From contig CBFIIU010000006.1 of NCBI GenBank assembly GCA_965662735.1, forward strand, positions 38,818 through 102,817: a stretch of 64,000 nucleotides of DNA. Direction: 5' to 3'. The notes under the pieces were generated by a model. The model worked only from the letters and a program-made list of their open reading frames with translations. It was not told the DNA's origin and did no database searches. The stretch is from JAYODZ01 sp965662735. GTDB taxonomy: Bacteria; Pseudomonadota; Alphaproteobacteria; RS24. Position 1 is the stretch's first letter. Every line of letters starts with the position of its first letter. Below are positions 36,193 through 45,756 of the stretch, piece by piece. A program made the position numbers and the translations under genes.

Positions 36193-37278
36193 ATGTCCAT
36201 GAGCTGGTTTTTGATAGGCGGGGCCGCCTTTTTGGGCTTTTTGCTCGCCCTTATTTGGACGCGTTTGCGGTCAACCCAGGGGCTTGAGCCCTATTTAGTG
36301 GAGCTGCATCAAAAACAGGCCGAATTGGCGACCCGGTTGAGCGAGTTTAGCGAAACCCAAATTCGCGAACGCGGTGAACTAACCCGAAACCTCAATGATC
36401 GATTGGATCAGGTGAGCCGATCGGTCACCCATAACATCTCTGAAACATCCGAGAAGACGGGCAAAAGCCTGGCAGATTTGACGCAAAGATTGGCTCTCAT
36501 TGACGCCGCGCAAAAAGATATCTCGGCTCTCTCGGGACAAGTGATCGGCCTTCAGCAAATTTTGGATAATAAGCAAGCACGCGGGAGTTTTGGCGAAACA
36601 CGCCTCAATGATCTGGTGCAAGATGCGCTGCCACGCGATGCCTTTAAACTGCAGCACACATTGTCCAATGGCCGCCGCGCCGACTGTCTGATTTTGCTCC
36701 CCAATCCACCTGGCCCGATTGTCGTGGATAGTAAATTTCCGCTCGAAGCCTATCAAGCCATGCGCAATGCGGAAACCGATGTGCAACGCAAAGCGGCGCT
36801 CACTCAGCTTCAGCGCGACACGCTCAAACACGCGCAAGATATTGCTGAGCGCTATATTCTGCCGGGTGAGACTGCTGATGCAGCGCTGATGTTTTTGCCA
36901 TCTGAAAGTGTCTTTTCGGAATTACATGTTAATCTGCCCGACGCGATCCAAAAATGTCGAGAACTGCGCGTGTATCCGGTTTCGCCCAATACAATGTGGC
37001 TGACCCTCAACACAGTGCGCGCAATCATGCGTGATGTTGAAATGCACCAAAAGGCAAGCTTGATCCAGCGCGAAGTGGCCGTGTTAATGGAGGATATTGA
37101 TCGGCTGGTAACGCGGGTCGATAATTTGCGAAAACATTTTGTGCAAGCCGATAAAGACATTGGCGAGATTGAGACATCCACGCGGAAAATTGCCTCGCGC
37201 GGCGATCGTATTCGCAATGCCGAGTTAGACGCCCCCAATGAGGAAGGCGATAAGCTCCTCGATTTTCCAGAACGTTAA
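36193..37278 (+). CDS. rmuC: DNA recombination protein RmuC homologue
   Basis: 361 residues. One N-terminal membrane helix (MSWFLIGGAAFLGFLLALIW), a coiled-coil stretch (residues ~30-130), then the RmuC core: LDNKQARGSFGETRLNDLVQDALP, DCLILLPNPPGPIVVDSKFPLE and YRVYPVSPNTMW-like RVYPVSPNTMWLTL. The family limits inversion of short repeats and has a nuclease-like fold. The ATG at 36193 has GAGGGAGAG upstream. Confidence 0.93.
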   Translation: MSMSWFLIGGAAFLGFLLALIWTRLRSTQGLEPYLVELHQKQAELATRLSEFSETQIRERGELTRNLNDRLDQVSRSVTHNISETSEKTGKSLADLTQRLALIDAAQKDISALSGQVIGLQQILDNKQARGSFGETRLNDLVQDALPRDAFKLQHTLSNGRRADCLILLPNPPGPIVVDSKFPLEAYQAMRNAETDVQRKAALTQLQRDTLKHAQDIAERYILPGETADAALMFLPSESVFSELHVNLPDAIQKCRELRVYPVSPNTMWLTLNTVRAIMRDVEMHQKASLIQREVAVLMEDIDRLVTRVDNLRKHFVQADKDIGEIETSTRKIASRGDRIRNAELDAPNEEGDKLLDFPER

Positions 37279-37382
37279 TCCGTCCCGCATGGAGGATCTC
37301 CGCAAAACATCGCGCGCCTATATTTATGGATTTATTTGTGGGTTTGTTTAGCTCTGTCTGTCCGCTCTCAAAACGCCTAGCC

Positions 37383-37410
37383 ATCTCTCACGAGAGATCT
37401 CTCACTAGAG
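37383..37410. repeat. 14-base tandem duplication overlapping the recR stop codon
   Basis: ATCTCTCACGAGAG (37383-37396) is followed by ATCTCTCACTAGAG (37397-37410). The recR stop codon (37405-37407 on the complementary strand) lies in the second copy. Confidence 0.8.
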
Positions 37411-38001
37411 ATCCCGCATTGGCAGGCGCGCCTGCATCGCCGCGGCGAGCGTGCCATCATCTAAATAATCTAATTCTCCACCCACGGGCACACCATGCGC
37501 CAACCGCGTGATGGTTACATTGCGTCCGGTCAACATATCGGTGAGATAATGCGCTGTGCTTTGGCCTTCCACTGTTGCGCTTAACGCCAATATAATTTCG
37601 GAGCCCTCATCACAGCGCCCCATCAAAGAGGCCATGTTTAATTCAGCCGGGCCAATGCCGTCCAGCGCAGACAAAGTGCCCCCGAGGACATGATAATAGC
37701 CGCGCATGGCTGAGGCGCGTTCAAGCGCCCATAAATCACCCACATCTTCGACGACGCAAATCAGTTTTGGATCTCGACGTGGGTCCGCACAAATACTGCA
37801 GGGATCGCACACATCAATATTTGCGCATACGGAACAGGTTTGAATGGCATCATGTGCGGCCGACAGGGCCTGCAATAAAGGGGTGAGAAGCACTTCTTTT
37901 CGACGCAAAAGCTGCAAGACCGCGCGCCGTGCCGAGCGTGGCCCCAGGCCCGGAAGCCGCGCCATAATTTTAATGAGCGTTTCAATTTCATTTCCGGACA
38001 C
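37405..38001 (-). CDS. recR: Recombination mediator RecR
   Basis: 198 residues. The helix-hairpin-helix motif is LPGLGPRSARRAVLQLL. A C4 zinc finger (CSVCANIDVCDPCSIC) and a Toprim domain (LICVVEDVGDLWALERA) follow. It works with RecO to load RecA at gaps. It starts with GTG at 38001, four bases after the dnaX stop. The usual ebfC/ybaB gene between dnaX and recR is missing here. Confidence 0.97.
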   Translation of the reverse strand: MSGNEIETLIKIMARLPGLGPRSARRAVLQLLRRKEVLLTPLLQALSAAHDAIQTCSVCANIDVCDPCSICADPRRDPKLICVVEDVGDLWALERASAMRGYYHVLGGTLSALDGIGPAELNMASLMGRCDEGSEIILALSATVEGQSTAHYLTDMLTGRNVTITRLAHGVPVGGELDYLDDGTLAAAMQARLPMRDL

Positions 38002-38004
38002 GGA

Positions 38005-40011
38005 TTAGATCTCGCTATCTAGGATATCATCAGCCTCATCGCCGGCATCGATGAGCTCATGCTCCGGCACGGCAAGCGGCGCCGCGATATCTGTGATCGC
38101 CGTAATTTTAGCGTCGGGGAAATGCGCCCGCACAGCTTGAACCAATGGGTCCGTTTCCACTCGATCGCGCAGCTTTTGCTCATCCGCTTGTTTTTCCTGA
38201 GCTATGGTTGAGCCCGTCGGATTGGCCGACACAGAAACCATCCAGTTCTGGCCTGTCCACTCGCGTAATTTGCGGGTGAGCTCTTGAGGCAGCGTTGTGC
38301 GATCATCGGTTAACCCAATTTCAATGCGGCCAACATGATCATGCGTAGCCGGAGAAAATGAAACCAGCACAGCCTCATGCTCGAGCGCGTGGCGCAGGCC
38401 AATATCCATTTTGCTCGAAACGAAATCGAGCAAATGCTGAAAACTGGTGATCTCGGGCGCAGAGGCATCTGCGAGAGCGGGGGCTGCGCTTAAGGTGGCC
38501 CCTGATGTCGCACTGCGCATTCTATGTTCCCCAGTTCTATGTGCCCCAGCTGGCGCGGCCCGCTCGCTCATGGCCCGCTCTCCCGATAACGCCTCGCCGT
38601 GCACTCCCTTAATGTGCGATGATGAGGAAGCCGTCGGTCCTGAGGACACGGGGGCGCTCGACCCGCTGGTATCAGCGGTCGCCCCGCTGGCACCCTCAGA
38701 CTGATAGGCGCGCACCAGATCATCGGGTGTCGGCAAATCCGCCAAATGCGCCAAACGCATCAACACCATTTCCGCGGCGGCTTTGGGGTTTGTCGCCGAT
38801 TGCGTTTCGCTTTGGCCTTTTTGCAAAAATTGCCAGGCTCTCGATAAATGCCGCATTGAAAGCTGCGACGCCATTTGACGTCCGCGCTGGCGTTGTTCCG
38901 CGGGCAAGGTCACATCATCGGCGACGTCATCCACAAATTTTATCCGCGTCACCCAATGCGTGACATCGGCAAGATCGGCGATGACAACCGCGGGCTCTGC
39001 GCCCATTGCATATTGGGCATCGAATTCGGCCAAACAGGCCGCCACTTCTCCAGCCATCACTGCTTCAAATAAATCAAAAATACGGCTTCGGTCAGCGAGG
39101 CCCAAAAGGTGGCGCACCGTGTCGCCATCCAGCTTTTCGGTCGCTTCGCCGGCATGCGCCAAAGCACGATCGAGCAAGGATAGGGCGTCGCGCGCCGAGC
39201 CCTCGGCGGCCCGCGCGATCAAACCTTTAGCCTCATCCCCCAAAGCAACATGTTCGGCGGCGCAAACCTTATCGATGAGCTGTGCCGTATCATCGGGCGA
39301 TAGGCGCCGCAGATCAAACCGCTGGCATCGCGACAAGACAGTAACCGGAACACGTCGGATTTCTGTCGTCGCAAAAATAAATTTAACATGGGGGGGCGGC
39401 TCTTCGAGGGTTTTCAATAGGCCATTAAAGGCAGCCGTCGAGAGCATATGGACTTCGTCAATAATATAAACTTTGAAGCGCGCTGAGGTTGGCCGATATC
39501 GGACACTTTCAATAATTTCGCGAATATCGCCAATGCCCGTGCGCGAGGCGGCATCCATTTCCATAACATCAACATGGCGCCCTTCCATAATCGCGGCGCA
39601 ATGTTCCCCCTCCTCCGACAAATCCGTACTGGGCTGTTGGCTTTGCGGGGTACTATAATTCAAAGCGCGCGCCAGAATTCGAGCCGTTGTTGTTTTGCCG
39701 ACGCCGCGCACGCCGGTGAGCATAAAGGCATGCGCAATACGCCCCGAGGTAAAAGCATTGCGCAGCGTCCGCACCATGGCCTCTTGGCCAATTAAATCGT
39801 CGAAACTGCGGGGGCGGTATTTGCGTGCCAGAACTTGATAGGCTGTCGACACTTTATTTTCGGCGTCAGCCTCGGCGAGCAAATCAAAACTCGGGGTCTC
39901 GTCAATGCCGGAACTCGGCGAATCAGTGACAGAATTTTCTGATGTTTCTGAGGGTTCTAGTGAAGCGGACCCAGCATCAGGCGCATCATGATCTGGAAGG
40001 TCGTCATGCAT
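38005..40011 (-). CDS. dnaX: DNA polymerase III subunits gamma/tau
   Basis: About 668 residues: a 60-residue acidic/Ser-rich N-terminal extension, then the AAA+ clamp-loader core. LARKYRPRSFDDLIGQ, Walker A GVRGVGKTTT, Walker B YIIDEVHMLS and the SRC motif LSRCQRFDLRR are visible. A Ser/Ala/Gly-rich linker (~470-540) and a tau-like domain follow. Of the four zinc-site cysteines found in E. coli DnaX, only one is present here (EGEHCAAI). The linker DNA contains 15-base duplications (38520-38549). The start at 40011 has GGGGG upstream. Confidence 0.96.
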   Translation of the reverse strand: MHDDLPDHDAPDAGSASLEPSETSENSVTDSPSSGIDETPSFDLLAEADAENKVSTAYQVLARKYRPRSFDDLIGQEAMVRTLRNAFTSGRIAHAFMLTGVRGVGKTTTARILARALNYSTPQSQQPSTDLSEEGEHCAAIMEGRHVDVMEMDAASRTGIGDIREIIESVRYRPTSARFKVYIIDEVHMLSTAAFNGLLKTLEEPPPHVKFIFATTEIRRVPVTVLSRCQRFDLRRLSPDDTAQLIDKVCAAEHVALGDEAKGLIARAAEGSARDALSLLDRALAHAGEATEKLDGDTVRHLLGLADRSRIFDLFEAVMAGEVAACLAEFDAQYAMGAEPAVVIADLADVTHWVTRIKFVDDVADDVTLPAEQRQRGRQMASQLSMRHLSRAWQFLQKGQSETQSATNPKAAAEMVLMRLAHLADLPTPDDLVRAYQSEGASGATADTSGSSAPVSSGPTASSSSHIKGVHGEALSGERAMSERAAPAGAHRTGEHRMRSATSGATLSAAPALADASAPEITSFQHLLDFVSSKMDIGLRHALEHEAVLVSFSPATHDHVGRIEIGLTDDRTTLPQELTRKLREWTGQNWMVSVSANPTGSTIAQEKQADEQKLRDRVETDPLVQAVRAHFPDAKITAITDIAAPLAVPEHELIDAGDEADDILDSEI
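38520..38549. repeat. 15-base tandem duplication in the dnaX linker
   Basis: TTCTATGTTCCCCAG (38520-38534) and TTCTATGTGCCCCAG (38535-38549) follow each other with one mismatch. They encode a repeated His-Arg-Thr/Met-Gly-Glu-like pentad in the disordered linker. Confidence 0.85.
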
Positions 40012-40150
40012 TATCGTGCCCCCATTGCCTGTCTGTTTAAACCGCCGCGAACCAAAAAATATCTCATCTTTTATAGGCTGACAGTACATAAAATGATGCG
40101 TTCAATGTCAAAGAGAATGTCGCATTTGCTCACAAGGATACACAGACCAT

Positions 40151-40180
40151 AGGGGATAAAAAGTGAGGGGATAAAAAGTG
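40151..40180. repeat. 15-base exact tandem duplication next to the SRP RNA
   Basis: AGGGGATAAAAAGTG occurs at 40151-40165 and 40166-40180 without a spacer, beyond the 3' end of the SRP RNA. Confidence 0.9.
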
Positions 40181-40205
40181 AAGGGAAGAAAGGCGCTGGG
40201 AAAAA

Positions 40206-40308
40206 GGTGAGAGGCTGGACAGGCAACCCGCACAAACTCGTTAGGGCTGCTTCCTTCCGGACCTGACCCGGTTGGCGAGGGATACGTCTGCCGCCAACCT
40301 CTCGCCCC
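40206..40308 (-). ncRNA. ffs: 4.5S signal recognition particle RNA
   Basis: On the minus strand the apical hairpin shows GGGTCAGGTCCGGAAGGAAGCAGCC, the invariant SRP RNA core (GGUCAGG...GGAAG...AGCAGCC). It is flanked by pairing arms GGGGCGAGAGGTTGG and CCAGCCTCTCACC, giving a hairpin of about 100 bases. A T tract (40205-40201 on the minus strand) follows as terminator. It binds Ffh to target membrane proteins. The position beside dnaX is common in alphaproteobacteria. Confidence 0.95.
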
Positions 40309-40443
40309 TTATATAGCAAATATAATTGGAAATACAAATCCAAGCCTTGCCCAGACACAGAGCCCATGTCACTCTTGGGTTTTAATGAGGAACTTAGCGT
40401 CGCGGGCCACAGCTCAATGGCTCGAAAAGGAGCGTAGCGAATT

Positions 40444-41415
40444 ATGTCTTCCCCGAAACCTTCCCAAGGGCCCCTTCTCGCGCCGGCTCTTGAGCCCATG
40501 ATTTTTTCACAAAACCCGCTTAACCGGGCGGGCCATGAACGGAATAATCCGGAATGGCTGACCGAGCAAGCACACCGGCCGGAAGCCTTATTCGTTCCCG
40601 TGTGGCATCTCAACCCCCTCATTTTGCCGGCTCTTGAGCCCACTCAGGGGCGCGATGTCGGCTGGCTGCCCCGATCTGCCATGGGGCCGGAACTCGCCCA
40701 ATGGCCGGTGGTCTTTTTAGGCATTAATCGCCGCAATAAGCCACTTTTTGCTGTCGATGTCAGCTCCCTCGCAGATCCCGAACATCAAGGCCCCTTCGCT
40801 AATATGGGGCAGTTTGAAGATATTCGAGGCTTGGCCGCAGGCGAAGACATGAGCGCCGGCGACCTTGCTATTCTGGCGCAAGCGCGCGCTTTGATAGATT
40901 GGCACGCGCGCCATCCTTTTTGCGCCCAATGCGGCGGCGAGACCATTGCAGGTGATGCGGGGTACAAGCGGATTTGTTTACAATGTCAGGCAGAACATTT
41001 CCCCCGAACCGACCCCGTGGTGATTATGTTGGCCATTGACGGGGATCGATGCCTTTTGGGGCGTCAAGCAGGCTGGCCGGCGACCATGTATTCGGCTCTG
41101 GCCGGCTTTATTGAACCTGGCGAGACGTTGGAAGAGGCCGTCGCGCGCGAGATGGTGGAAGAAGCCGGTATTCGCGTATCTGAGGTGCGCTATGTGGGAT
41201 GTCAGCCTTGGCCGTTCCCCGCCTCGCTGATGATCGGCTGTGTGGCGACCGCAGAAACCACTGAAATTATCAATGATGCGCAAGAGCTCGAAGACGCGCG
41301 GTGGATTAGCCGCGAAGAAGCCCGCGCTGCCCTTGCCGGCACAGGAGAGATCAGCGCTCCACCCCCCATGGCCATCGCTCATCATTTGCTCCGTTATTTC
41401 GTTGATATGGAATAA
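40444..41415 (+). CDS. nudC: NADH pyrophosphatase NudC
   Basis: 323 residues. A zinc ribbon (FCAQCGG and ICLQCQAEHFPRTDP) precedes the Nudix domain, whose box reads GFIEPGETLEEAVAREMVEEAGI. The NADH-specific motif QPWPFPASLM follows the box, confirming NudC rather than a generic Nudix protein. It hydrolyses NAD(H) and removes NAD caps from RNA. The start ATG has GGAG upstream at a normal distance. Confidence 0.95.
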   Translation: MSSPKPSQGPLLAPALEPMIFSQNPLNRAGHERNNPEWLTEQAHRPEALFVPVWHLNPLILPALEPTQGRDVGWLPRSAMGPELAQWPVVFLGINRRNKPLFAVDVSSLADPEHQGPFANMGQFEDIRGLAAGEDMSAGDLAILAQARALIDWHARHPFCAQCGGETIAGDAGYKRICLQCQAEHFPRTDPVVIMLAIDGDRCLLGRQAGWPATMYSALAGFIEPGETLEEAVAREMVEEAGIRVSEVRYVGCQPWPFPASLMIGCVATAETTEIINDAQELEDARWISREEARAALAGTGEISAPPPMAIAHHLLRYFVDME

Positions 41416-41442
41416 AGGCTTTCGCACGGCCTGCGGCGGCGC

Positions 41443-42279
41443 TTATTGATAACGTTCCGCAGCCGCTGGATAGACGCCCAATATATTGAGCTCGGAACAG
41501 TAGAAACGCAGCTCCTCTAACGCCCGCTGAACATGAGGTGCGTCGGGATGGCCTTCAATATCGGCAAAAAACTGGGTGGCCGCAAAAGAGCTATCGGGCT
41601 GATAACTCTCTAATTTTGTCATATTGACCCCATTGGTTGCGAAGCCGCCCAACGCCTTATAGAGGGCGGCTGGCACGTTCCGCACTCGGAAAATAAAGCT
41701 GGTCATAATATGTCCCGCATCGGGTTCGGCATCATCGGGTTGCGCCGCCATCACCAAGAACCGCGTGACATTTTGGGCGCTATCCTCAATATCTGACGCT
41801 AAAATCGTCAAACCATAGGTCTCAGCCGCTAAAGCGGAGGCAATCGCAGCCTGTGTGGGGTCTTTCAACTGCGCGATATAGTGCGCCGCCCCTGCGGTGT
41901 CGGCCGCCACAACGGGCACTAACTTGCGATCCGCAATGATGTTTCGACACTGCCCCAGCGCCATTTCATGGCTCCACACATGCGTCAATCCCTCGAAAGG
42001 CGCATCCGGCACGCCGAGCAAGCAGTGGCGCACGCGCATAAAATACTCGCCAATGACAAACAGCCCGGAATCCGGCAACAGGCGATGAATATCCGAGACG
42101 CGGCCGGCCACAGTGTTTTCAATGGGCATCATGGCCAAATCAACACTGCCCTCTGCCAGGGCGCGAAATGCGGCGTCGAAGCTCGCAAAAGGCGTGGCTT
42201 CATAATCGGGATATCGAGTTTGACACGCAATATGAGAATTGGCGCCCAACTCGCCTTGAAAGGCAATTTTTTTAGACAT
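41443..42279 (-). CDS. pheA: Prephenate dehydratase
   Basis: 278 residues, monofunctional. The PDT domain has AFQGELGANSH, MPIENTVAGRV, the catalytic TRF within NVTRFLVMA, and a C-terminal ACT domain (ALYKALGGFATNGVNMTKLESYQP) with the phenylalanine-binding ESRP-like region. It converts prephenate to phenylpyruvate with feedback control. It follows kdsB by 9 bases. Confidence 0.96.
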   Translation of the reverse strand: MSKKIAFQGELGANSHIACQTRYPDYEATPFASFDAAFRALAEGSVDLAMMPIENTVAGRVSDIHRLLPDSGLFVIGEYFMRVRHCLLGVPDAPFEGLTHVWSHEMALGQCRNIIADRKLVPVVAADTAGAAHYIAQLKDPTQAAIASALAAETYGLTILASDIEDSAQNVTRFLVMAAQPDDAEPDAGHIMTSFIFRVRNVPAALYKALGGFATNGVNMTKLESYQPDSSFAATQFFADIEGHPDAPHVQRALEELRFYCSELNILGVYPAAAERYQ

Positions 42280-42288
42280 GTAATCCTC

Positions 42289-43041
42289 TCATAACCCCGG
42301 CAAACCGGCTGCGAGCATTTCGCGCGCCTTTTCTAAATCCTCAGCCGCATCAACGCCTAAGGGCACAGTATCCACGATCGCGGCATGAATGACAAACCCA
42401 TCCTCTAACGCCCGTAATTGCTCGAGTTTTTCACTTTTCTCTAATGGCGAGGGAGATAAAGCCACGAAACGATCAAGCGCCGCACGAGAATAGACATAGA
42501 GACCAATATGATGATAACGCGGTGCCGAACCGGTTGGCACATTCGCCCGACTGAAATACAGGGCTCGGCGATACGGGCTGGAACCCGGGGCCGCCAACAC
42601 CGCTTTCACCACATTAGGGTTGTCGCATTCCGATGGCTCAGAAATCTCCGCCACGAGCGTCGACATATCCGCCTCGCCCAACGCGTCGCATGCCTGTCGA
42701 ATGAGGCGAGGATCGAGCGTCGGCAAATCTCCTTGAACATTGACGATCATTTGATGGCTGCCCTCAGGATCAATGAGCTGTAAAGCGGCATAAATTCGGT
42801 CCGTCCCCGAGGCCAAATCGGCGGATGTCAGCACCGCCTCGCCCCCAACCGCTTCGATGGCCTCGACGATCTCGCGATCGCCCGCAGCCACCACGACACG
42901 GCCAAGCTTGGCCTCGATCGCGCGGCGCCAGACATGCACAATCATGGGCTCTCCGTGCAGATCCGCCAGAGGCTTATTGGGTAAGCGCGTGGCCGCCAAA
43001 CGGGCTGGAATCAAAATAATCGTGTCTGAAGAAGCATTCAT
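42289..43041 (-). CDS. kdsB: 3-deoxy-manno-octulosonate cytidylyltransferase (CMP-KDO synthetase)
   Basis: 250 residues. The nucleotidyltransferase motif is IILIPARLAATRLPNKPLADLHG. VVVAAGDREIVEAIEAVGG, VNVQGDLPTLDP (metal Asp) and LYFSRANVP follow. The enzyme activates KDO for lipopolysaccharide inner core. The pheA-kdsB-cytochrome arrangement is typical of alphaproteobacteria. The adjacent cytochrome gene is divergent. Confidence 0.95.
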   Translation of the reverse strand: MNASSDTIILIPARLAATRLPNKPLADLHGEPMIVHVWRRAIEAKLGRVVVAAGDREIVEAIEAVGGEAVLTSADLASGTDRIYAALQLIDPEGSHQMIVNVQGDLPTLDPRLIRQACDALGEADMSTLVAEISEPSECDNPNVVKAVLAAPGSSPYRRALYFSRANVPTGSAPRYHHIGLYVYSRAALDRFVALSPSPLEKSEKLEQLRALEDGFVIHAAIVDTVPLGVDAAEDLEKAREMLAAGLPGL

Positions 43042-43214
43042 GAGAAAATCGGTTGTCTCTATCCAGGCATTACAACGGAATGTATTTGCGGTCTTGCGAA
43101 AACCACCTTATTTCATTACTTTGTGCGGCGCTTGGCCGCAAGATTAATTGCAGAGGCCACGGTATAAATATTCGTGTCGATTTAGACTGATAGCTTTGAC
43201 ATTGGGGGTATTCG

Positions 43215-43733
43215 ATGGACTCTTTTGAGTTAAATAAAATCGCCGGAGCGGTGCTGTTTACACTTCTCATTTATCTGGGTGTCCGGAATTTGGGTGATAT
43301 TTTGTTTGACGTCGAAGCGCCCAATCCTGACAGCTATATTGTGGAAGGCGTGGAAACAGGCGATACAGCCATTGCGTCGGCGGAGCCAGAGGTTGAAGTC
43401 CCTATTTCTGAATTACTTCTGACGGCCTCTGTCGATAAGGGAATGAAAGTAGCCAAAAAATGTGCCGCATGCCATGAGTTCGCTCAAGGAGCCGCCAATA
43501 AAGTGGGGCCTGCTCTTTGGGGTGTTGTCGGGCGCGATATTGCGAGCCTGTCAGATTTTGGATATTCTGGGGCCTTATCGGGTTTAGAGGGAAATTGGAC
43601 AGCTGAGCAACTGAATGGTTTCTTGGAAAATCCGAAGAAATATGCCGAAGGAACCTCAATGGCTTTTGCGGGTCTGCGTAAACCGTCCGATCGCGCCGAT
43701 ATGATCGCCTATCTGCAATCTCTCTCGAATTAA
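43215..43733 (+). CDS. cycM: Membrane-anchored cytochrome c, CycM type
   Basis: 172 residues. An uncleaved N-terminal anchor (IAGAVLFTLLIYLGV) and a linker lead to a class I cytochrome c domain with heme motif CAACH. The methionine ligand is in GTSMAFAGLRKPSDRADMIAYL. It is the alphaproteobacterial c552/CycM type that links the bc1 complex to a terminal oxidase. It has its own promoter region with a GC hairpin at 43124-43140. The symbol follows family and position. Confidence 0.9.
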   Translation: MDSFELNKIAGAVLFTLLIYLGVRNLGDILFDVEAPNPDSYIVEGVETGDTAIASAEPEVEVPISELLLTASVDKGMKVAKKCAACHEFAQGAANKVGPALWGVVGRDIASLSDFGYSGALSGLEGNWTAEQLNGFLENPKKYAEGTSMAFAGLRKPSDRADMIAYLQSLSN

Positions 43734-43803
43734 ATCAGCCCATTGCTTGCGAATATCTGTATGATTTGCTTCACTCTTTCACAGTCTGAGGAGTGGATTG
43801 GTT

Positions 43804-45756
43804 GTGATCACGCAAAATTCTAGCGCCATGCAATATTGCACCGATACGGGCAACACCGGTCGCGACCGGTTGCGGCCTCTATGGATCGGATTGGTTGCAC
43901 TGAGCTGGTTCCTCGCACCGTTTAGCGCCAGCACGCAACCCCATGCCGAGCCCAGCCCATCCCCCCGTGCCGTCCCTCACTCTTCAACCCTTGCCGTCCC
44001 TCACAATGCGGATCACGCCCAACACGCCCGGCACGCTTTTTCGCTCTTTGATGCCCCGAAATACCCAGCCGATTTTGCGCATTTTGATTATGTAAATCCG
44101 GAAGCGCCAAAAGGAGGGACGTTTCGGATGGCCGCGATCGGTAGTTTCGACAATCTCAACCCCTTTACCATTAAGGGGCAGACGGCCGCCGGTATTATGA
44201 CGATTTACGATTCATTGCTGACAGCGAGCCTCGATGAACCCGGAACGGCCTATGGCCTGGTGGCACAAGAAGTCGTGGTCGCCGCTGATGGCCTATCCGT
44301 GCGCTTTTCGTTGAACCCGAAAGCCCAATTTCATGATGGTGAGGCAATCACGCCGGAAGATGTGATCTGGTCGTTTAATGCTATTCGTGACGCACATCCA
44401 TTTTACAAAGCCTATTATCATGATGTTGAGAAAGCCGAACAAACAGGCCCTCTTCAAGTGACCTTTTATTTTAGAGAAGCCGGCAATCGCGAATTACCCC
44501 TGATTTTAGGACAATTACCGATTTTGCCTCAGCATTATTGGACCGCCAATGGCCGCGATTTAAGCCAAACCACGCTCGAGGCGCCTTTGGGAAGCGGCCC
44601 CTATCGCGTGTCGAAAATTACCGCGGGACGAACGATTATCCTGGAACGCGTGGAAAATTACTGGGGCGCCCAGCTAAACGTCAATGTCGGCCGACATAAT
44701 TTTGATGAACTGCGCTTCGATTATTTCGGCGATGACACGGTCGCATTTGAGGCCTTTAAAGCGGGCGAGCTGGATTATCGTGAAGAATATAGCTCCAAAA
44801 ATTGGGCGACGGGATATGCGGCCGTCGAACCGCCAAAAGGCCAGATGATCCGGGAAGAAATTGCCTTGCAAAATGGTGCGGGCATGCAGGCTTTCGTGCT
44901 CAACACGCGGCGGGCGCCATTTGACGATGCCCGTATTCGCGAAGCCTTTAACCTCGCCTATGATTTTGAATGGACCAATAAAAACTTATTCTACGGGCAA
45001 TATGCGCGCACCAATAGTTTTTTCGAAGGCTCTGAACTGGCGGCGACGGGCTTACCCTCCTCTGCCGAGTTAAAAATATTGGAGCCCTATCGAGACCAAT
45101 TGCCGGACCAAGTCTTCACAACCCCATTCAGCAACCCGACAACCGATGGCCCCAGCGCCTTGCGGAAAAACCTCCGACGGGCGCGATCGCTATTAACGGA
45201 AGCGGGCTGGCAACTAAATGCGGGTCAGCTCGAAAAAGACGGCACGCCCCTGAGCGTCGAATTTCTGCTGGTGCAGCCCAATTTCGAGCGTGTCATCGCT
45301 CCTTATATCAAGAATTTAGAGAAGTTGGGAATTGCCGCGCGCATTCGGATTGTTGACCCAACCCAATACCAAAATCGCATCAACATTTTTGATTTCGATA
45401 TCATTGTGGATAGCTTCCGCCAGTCTCTTTCCCCCGGTAATGAGCAACGTGACTTTTGGTCTTCCGCCGCCGCACAACGTGATGGCGGGCGGAACACAAT
45501 CGGCATTTCGAACCCGGTTGTTGATGCGCTGGTCGACAAAATCATTTTTGCGACAAGCCGCAACGAACTCATTGCCACGACGCGGGCGCTCGATCGTGTT
45601 TTGCTCTGGGGACATTATGTGGTGCCCCAATGGCATGCCCCTGCGCATCGTCTGGCCTATTGGCCAGGTCTGTCACATCCAGACCCGATGCCGCCCTTTG
45701 GTTTAGGTGTCTCTGATTTGTGGTGGCGAAGCGCCCCACCCCCTTATGCGCCATGA
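43804..45756 (+). CDS. yejA: Oligopeptide ABC transporter substrate-binding protein, YejA type
   Basis: About 650 residues. A long N-terminus (signal segment LWIGLVALSWFLAPFSAST) precedes a periplasmic SBP_bac_5 domain, starting near FSLFDAPKYPADFAHFDYVNPEAPKGGTF, a YejA feature. It ends at WHAPAHRLAYW. It delivers peptides (and microcin C in enterics) to YejBEF. The GTG at 43804 has GAGGAG at good distance; the TTG at 43798 is too close. A 13-base repeat (43968-44004) encodes a repeated AVPH stretch after the signal peptide. Confidence 0.92.
   Translation: MITQNSSAMQYCTDTGNTGRDRLRPLWIGLVALSWFLAPFSASTQPHAEPSPSPRAVPHSSTLAVPHNADHAQHARHAFSLFDAPKYPADFAHFDYVNPEAPKGGTFRMAAIGSFDNLNPFTIKGQTAAGIMTIYDSLLTASLDEPGTAYGLVAQEVVVAADGLSVRFSLNPKAQFHDGEAITPEDVIWSFNAIRDAHPFYKAYYHDVEKAEQTGPLQVTFYFREAGNRELPLILGQLPILPQHYWTANGRDLSQTTLEAPLGSGPYRVSKITAGRTIILERVENYWGAQLNVNVGRHNFDELRFDYFGDDTVAFEAFKAGELDYREEYSSKNWATGYAAVEPPKGQMIREEIALQNGAGMQAFVLNTRRAPFDDARIREAFNLAYDFEWTNKNLFYGQYARTNSFFEGSELAATGLPSSAELKILEPYRDQLPDQVFTTPFSNPTTDGPSALRKNLRRARSLLTEAGWQLNAGQLEKDGTPLSVEFLLVQPNFERVIAPYIKNLEKLGIAARIRIVDPTQYQNRINIFDFDIIVDSFRQSLSPGNEQRDFWSSAAAQRDGGRNTIGISNPVVDALVDKIIFATSRNELIATTRALDRVLLWGHYVVPQWHAPAHRLAYWPGLSHPDPMPPFGLGVSDLWWRSAPPPYAP
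43968..44004. repeat. 13-base duplication (24-base period) in the yejA linker
   Basis: TGCCGTCCCTCAC occurs at 43968-43980 and 43992-44004, giving AVPH twice in the protein linker. Confidence 0.8.
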
